Source of the DNA: a candidate division WS6 bacterium GW2011_GWC2_36_7
GTDB taxonomy: Bacteria; Patescibacteriota; Dojkabacteria; SC72
DNA: 8,889 bases
Assembly: GCA_000991805.1 (NCBI GenBank)
Contig: LBSF01000021.1
Location: 1-8,889 of the forward strand
Direction: 5' to 3'
Part shown: one piece after another, positions 6,619 through 8,889 of the stretch
How positions within the stretch are numbered: position 1 is the first letter of the stretch
Layout: every line of letters begins with the position of its first letter
Position numbers and translations under genes: made by a program
Notes under the pieces: generated by a model
Seen by the model: the letters and a program-made list of their open reading frames with translations, nothing else
Told to the model about the DNA's origin: nothing
Database searches by the model: none

Positions 6619-7266
6619 ATGGGAAGAAAGGTAAATCCAATCGCAATAAGAATGGGAATCAATAAAATCTGGGATTCAGTCTGGTATGCAGACAAAGCTC
6701 AATTCCCTAAGATTTTTGCACAAGACATGAAAATTGAAGAGAAGATTAGGAAAACCTTAAAAGATGCAGGTGTAGATCAAGTTCAAATAATGAGATCTGC
6801 TAACAAGATCGAAGTATTGGTAAGTGTAGCAAGACCAGGAGTAGCAATTGGAAGAGGTGGAGAAGGAATAGACAAGTTGCAAAAGGAAATGAAGAATATG
6901 ACAAAGATGGATATTGAGGTCAAGATTAAGGAAGTTAAAAAAGCTGATATGTCTGCAAGAATAATTGCTAGAACAATAGCTGAGGGTATCGAAAGAAGAC
7001 AACCATCTAAACTTTTAATGATGAGTGCTAAGGAAAAAGCAATGATGGCAGGTGCAAAAGGATTAAGAATATGGATATCAGGAAGAATAAATAATGCAAG
7101 TCAGGCAAGAACAATTAAAACAACTGCAGGAACAGTTCCAGCACAAACCTTGAAAGCGGATATTGATTTCGCGATGGACACAGCAAAAACATCAGATGCA
7201 GGTTTAACGGGTGTTAAGGTATGGATATACAAAGGAACTAAGACCGACTACCAAGAGGAAGAATAA
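6619..7266 (+). CDS. rpsC: 30S ribosomal protein S3 (uS3) lacking usual entry-channel arginines
   Basis: uS3 forms part of the mRNA entry tunnel and helps unwind mRNA. The 215-aa product begins MGRKVNPIAIRMGI. It has a KH-type domain with VAIGRGGEGIDKL (residues 75-87) replacing the usual GKKGE, and the C-terminal domain GAKGLRIWISGRINNA and VKVWIYKG. By an ungapped alignment to E. coli S3, the helicase-associated R131, R132 and K135 are K131, L132 and M135. The near-universal FRRAMK reads SKLLMM. The family signature EGRVPLHTLRADIDY reads AGTVPAQTLKADIDF, losing R172 and H176. The long basic C-terminal tail of E. coli S3 is absent, as in many bacteria. The ATG begins one base after the rplV stop (TAACATG), so translation is probably coupled. 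Confidence 0.96.
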   Translation: MGRKVNPIAIRMGINKIWDSVWYADKAQFPKIFAQDMKIEEKIRKTLKDAGVDQVQIMRSANKIEVLVSVARPGVAIGRGGEGIDKLQKEMKNMTKMDIEVKIKEVKKADMSARIIARTIAEGIERRQPSKLLMMSAKEKAMMAGAKGLRIWISGRINNASQARTIKTTAGTVPAQTLKADIDFAMDTAKTSDAGLTGVKVWIYKGTKTDYQEEE

Positions 7267-7285
7267 TATATTTAATTAGAGTACT

Positions 7286-7702
7286 ATGAACTTACAACCT
7301 AAAAAAAGAAAATACAGGAAAGAATTCAGAGGAAGAATGGGTGGAGTAGCTACTGCTAATAACAAGCTCGCTTTTGGTGAGTTTGGATTGAAAGCTATGG
7401 AAAATGGTTGGCTTGATGCAAGAGAGATTGAATCAGCAAGAAAAGCAATAACTGGTCACATTAAGAGAAAAGGAAAAGTTTGGATTAAGGTATTCCCACA
7501 CAAACCATATACACATAAATCAGCAAACAGTAAGATGATTGGTGGTAAGGGTGCAATTGAAGGATACGTTGCAGTAGTAGTTCCAGGAACGTTACTTTTT
7601 GAAATGAGTGGTGTTACAGAAGAGATTGCAAGAGAAGCAATGAGACTTGGAGCGCAGAAGTTGTCTCTGAAAGCTAAGTTTGTTACAAAAGCAGCAATAT
7701 AG
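7286..7702 (+). CDS. rplP: 50S ribosomal protein L16 (uL16)
   Basis: uL16 organises the tRNA binding sites and the factor-binding region of the large subunit. The 138-aa product shows LQPKKRKYRKEFRGRMGG at the N terminus, FGEFGLKAMENGWLDAREIESAR, KGKVWIKVFPHKPYTHKS, GKGAIEGYVAVVVPGTLLFEM, and the C-terminal AREAMRLGAQKLSLKAKFV. The segment RMGKGKG of E. coli is KMIGGKG, so the arginine hydroxylated in E. coli (R81) is lysine here (K83). The gene ends in TAG, one of only two TAG stops in the window. The next gene in the standard order, rpmC, is missing after it. Confidence 0.97.
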   Translation: MNLQPKKRKYRKEFRGRMGGVATANNKLAFGEFGLKAMENGWLDAREIESARKAITGHIKRKGKVWIKVFPHKPYTHKSANSKMIGGKGAIEGYVAVVVPGTLLFEMSGVTEEIAREAMRLGAQKLSLKAKFVTKAAI

Positions 7703-7754
7703 CTTGAGAATAAGATAAATAATTGATAGAATACAAGCCGTTACTAATAAAAAT
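7703..7754 (+). other. Spacer where rpmC (uL29) would normally lie
   Basis: In most bacteria rpmC sits between rplP and rpsQ and encodes a protein of about 60-70 residues. Here only 52 bases separate the two genes. They are AT-rich, contain stops in all three forward frames, and show no L29-like residues. The N terminus of rpsQ carries no L29 fusion either. This gap is therefore an absence of the gene from its place, and not a gene missed because it is short. Relocation elsewhere in the genome cannot be excluded. Confidence 0.8.
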
Positions 7755-8009
7755 ATGAAAAAAGAAATAATAAAAACAACAAAAAAGAGAGAGAAAGAAG
7801 GAGTGGTTGTCAGCAACAAAATGACTGGTACTGTTCGTGTTGAGATTGAAGAGATTTCAAGACATAAAGAATACAGTAAAGTTATGAGAAAGCAGAAGGT
7901 TTTCTTTGCTCATACAAATGAAGCTTTGGAAGTAGGAGATAAAGTAACAATAAGAGAATCTAGACCTTTAGCAAAGAATGTAAATTGGGTTGTAGTAAGC
8001 AAGAAATAA
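7755..8009 (+). CDS. rpsQ: 30S ribosomal protein S17 (uS17)
   Basis: uS17 is a small OB-fold protein that binds helices 7 and 11 of 16S rRNA early in 30S assembly. The 84-aa product matches the usual size. It contains [20 protein letters not shown] (residues 14-33), [20 protein letters not shown], and the diagnostic [21 protein letters not shown]. The lysine-rich N-terminal dozen residues are lineage-specific but short. The ATG follows an A-rich spacer without a Shine-Dalgarno site. The gene ends in TAA one base before rplN. Confidence 0.95.
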   Translation: MKKEIIKTTKKREKEGVVVSNKMTGTVRVEIEEISRHKEYSKVMRKQKVFFAHTNEALEVGDKVTIRESRPLAKNVNWVVVSKK

Positions 8010-8010
8010 C

Positions 8011-8382
8011 ATGGTACAAAGAGAATCAAGATTAACAATTGCAGATAACAGTGGAGCAAAGATTGCTAAGGTAATTGGTATTCCTGGAGCTTCTAGAAAG
8101 AGATATGCACACATAGGAGATGTTGTTAATGTTGCAGTACAGAAAGCATTACCTAATAGTGGAGTAAAGAATCACGAAGTGGGCAAAGCAGTAATTGTAC
8201 GGGTTCATAAAGAATATAGAAGAAAAGATGGAACATATATTAGATTTGATGATAACGCAGGTGTATTAATAGATGGAAAGAGTAAGGCACCAAAGGGATC
8301 AAGAATATTTGGCCCTGTAGCTAGAGAGTTAAAAGAGAAGGGATTTGATAAGATTGTTTCTCTTGCACCAGAAGTATTGTAA
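8011..8382 (+). CDS. rplN: 50S ribosomal protein L14 (uL14)
   Basis: uL14 sits at the subunit interface, forms bridge B8, and is the docking site of the silencing factor RsfS. The 123-aa length equals that of E. coli. The whole sequence is conserved: [36 protein letters not shown], and [20 protein letters not shown] to the terminal SLAPEVL. The ATG lies one base after the rpsQ stop (TAACATG), indicating coupling. It ends 16 bases before rplX. Confidence 0.98.
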   Translation: MVQRESRLTIADNSGAKIAKVIGIPGASRKRYAHIGDVVNVAVQKALPNSGVKNHEVGKAVIVRVHKEYRRKDGTYIRFDDNAGVLIDGKSKAPKGSRIFGPVARELKEKGFDKIVSLAPEVL

Positions 8383-8398
8383 TTTAAAAAATATTGAA

Positions 8399-8797
8399 AT
8401 GAAGATTAAAAAAGGTGATACAGTAAAAATATTATACGGTAAGGATAGCGGAAAGACAGGCCCTGTTGTTGCTGTAGATCTTAAAAACAATATGGTTGTA
8501 GTAAGTGGAGTAAATGTTTCAAAGCGACATTTAAAAGGTGATGGTAGAACTAGAACATCAGAAATCTTAACAATAGAAAAACCAATGGCAGTTTCTAAAG
8601 TGATATTGGTTTGTCCATTGTGTGGAAAAACAACAAGAGTTGGGTTAAAGAGAGAAGATGGAAAAGTAACTAGAATATGTAAGAAGTGTGGAAAAGAGAT
8701 AGCAGATAAGAAAGAAGAAAAAGTTGAAGTTAAAAAAGAAACCGAAGTAAAAAAGACAGTTAAGAAAACTACAAAATCTAAAACTAATACTAAATAA
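8399..8797 (+). CDS. rplX: 50S ribosomal protein L24 (uL24) with zinc-ribbon and lysine-rich tail
   Basis: uL24 is an assembly initiator that binds the 5' region of 23S rRNA. The ATG at 8399 is chosen because MKIKKGDTVKILYGKDSGKTG is the expected KOW-domain start. An upstream in-frame ATG at 8345 would read back into rplN. The 132-aa product is longer than E. coli L24 (104). After the KOW domain, ILVCPLCGKTTRVGLK and ICKKCGKEI supply four cysteines in two CxxC pairs (about residues 70-98), a likely zinc ribbon as in many bacterial L24s. The last 30 residues alternate lysine, glutamate and threonine and look disordered. No Shine-Dalgarno site precedes it. Confidence 0.94.
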   Translation: MKIKKGDTVKILYGKDSGKTGPVVAVDLKNNMVVVSGVNVSKRHLKGDGRTRTSEILTIEKPMAVSKVILVCPLCGKTTRVGLKREDGKVTRICKKCGKEIADKKEEKVEVKKETEVKKTVKKTTKSKTNTK

Positions 8798-8802
8798 TAA
8801 AA

Positions 8803-8889
8803 ATGGCACGATTAAGCGAAGAATATAACAAAACAATAAAAGCAGAACTAATGAAAGATGGAAACTTCACAAATGTTATGGAAGTTCCT
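8803..8889 (+). CDS. rplE: 50S ribosomal protein L5 (uL5), 5' end only
   Basis: uL5 binds 5S rRNA in the central protuberance. Only the first 29 codons are in the window: MARLSEEYNKTIKAELMKD, then GNFTNVMEVP. The pattern of MxxLxxxYxxxIxxxL followed by N-(V/P)-M-xVP matches the L5 N terminus. The position right after rplX is the standard spc-operon order. The ATG starts five bases after the rplX stop in an A-rich spacer. The reading frame is open to the window end. Confidence 0.92.
   Translation, partial: MARLSEEYNKTIKAELMKDGNFTNVMEVP

Noticed and set aside
8345..8398. Longer start for rplX at the ATG at 8345
   Set aside because: It lies within the end of rplN and adds residues unlike L24. 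The KOW domain begins directly at the ATG at 8399.
1..8889. Mobile elements, tRNAs, rRNAs or CRISPR arrays
   Set aside because: None seen. The window is filled by translation genes with short spacers and shows no direct repeats, transposase or tRNA-like fold.

Overview
The window carries part of the str operon and most of the S10/spc ribosomal-protein cluster of an AT-rich bacterium, all on the + strand: fusA (5' end outside the window, frame broken), tuf, rpsJ, rplC, rplD, rplW, rplB, rpsS, rplV, rpsC, rplP, rpsQ, rplN, rplX and the first 29 codons of rplE. The gene order is the classic bacterial one, except that rpmC (uL29) is missing from its usual place between rplP and rpsQ. The compact, AT-rich layout, near-total lack of Shine-Dalgarno sites, missing rpmC and divergent but recognisable proteins suggest a reduced-genome lineage such as the Candidate Phyla Radiation (Patescibacteria). 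That placement is an inference and I cannot name a phylum. All 14 complete genes end in TAA (12) or TAG (2). UGA is not decoded as glycine in any of them, so the standard bacterial code fits.

Layout: bases 1-1796 hold EF-G, with a +1 frame break near 307-325. Bases 1797-2024 hold a strong intrinsic terminator (1821-1849) and an AT-rich tuf leader. Bases 2025-3197 hold EF-Tu, followed by a GC-rich hairpin (3207-3232). From 3262 to the end there is one tightly packed ribosomal-protein operon, with spacers of 1-52 bases and one 11-base overlap (rplD/rplW). Together these genes encode the elongation GTPases and much of the ribosome: the large-subunit exit-tunnel and peptidyl-transferase proteins (uL2, uL3, uL4, uL22, uL23, uL24, uL14, uL16) and the small-subunit head and mRNA-entry proteins (uS3, uS10, uS19, plus uS17 on the body).

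The most interesting signal is in the two translation GTPases. Both have lost the aspartate of the guanine-specifying G4 motif NKxD (EF-G reads NKIN, EF-Tu reads NKFG). Both also carry an aspartate where the G5 motif (G)SA has serine (EF-G GDS, EF-Tu GDA). The same two-site change in two paralogous factors encoded about 2 kb apart is hard to explain by sequencing error. It suggests either that the base-contacting carboxylate has been relocated or that the nucleotide specificity of the elongation factors has changed, for example away from GTP. EF-Tu also has an altered switch I (KSITI for RGITI) and switch II (GHKDY for GHADY). Ribosomal protein uS3 has lost the conserved basic residues that line the mRNA entry channel. 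These points make the translation machinery of this organism worth biochemical study.
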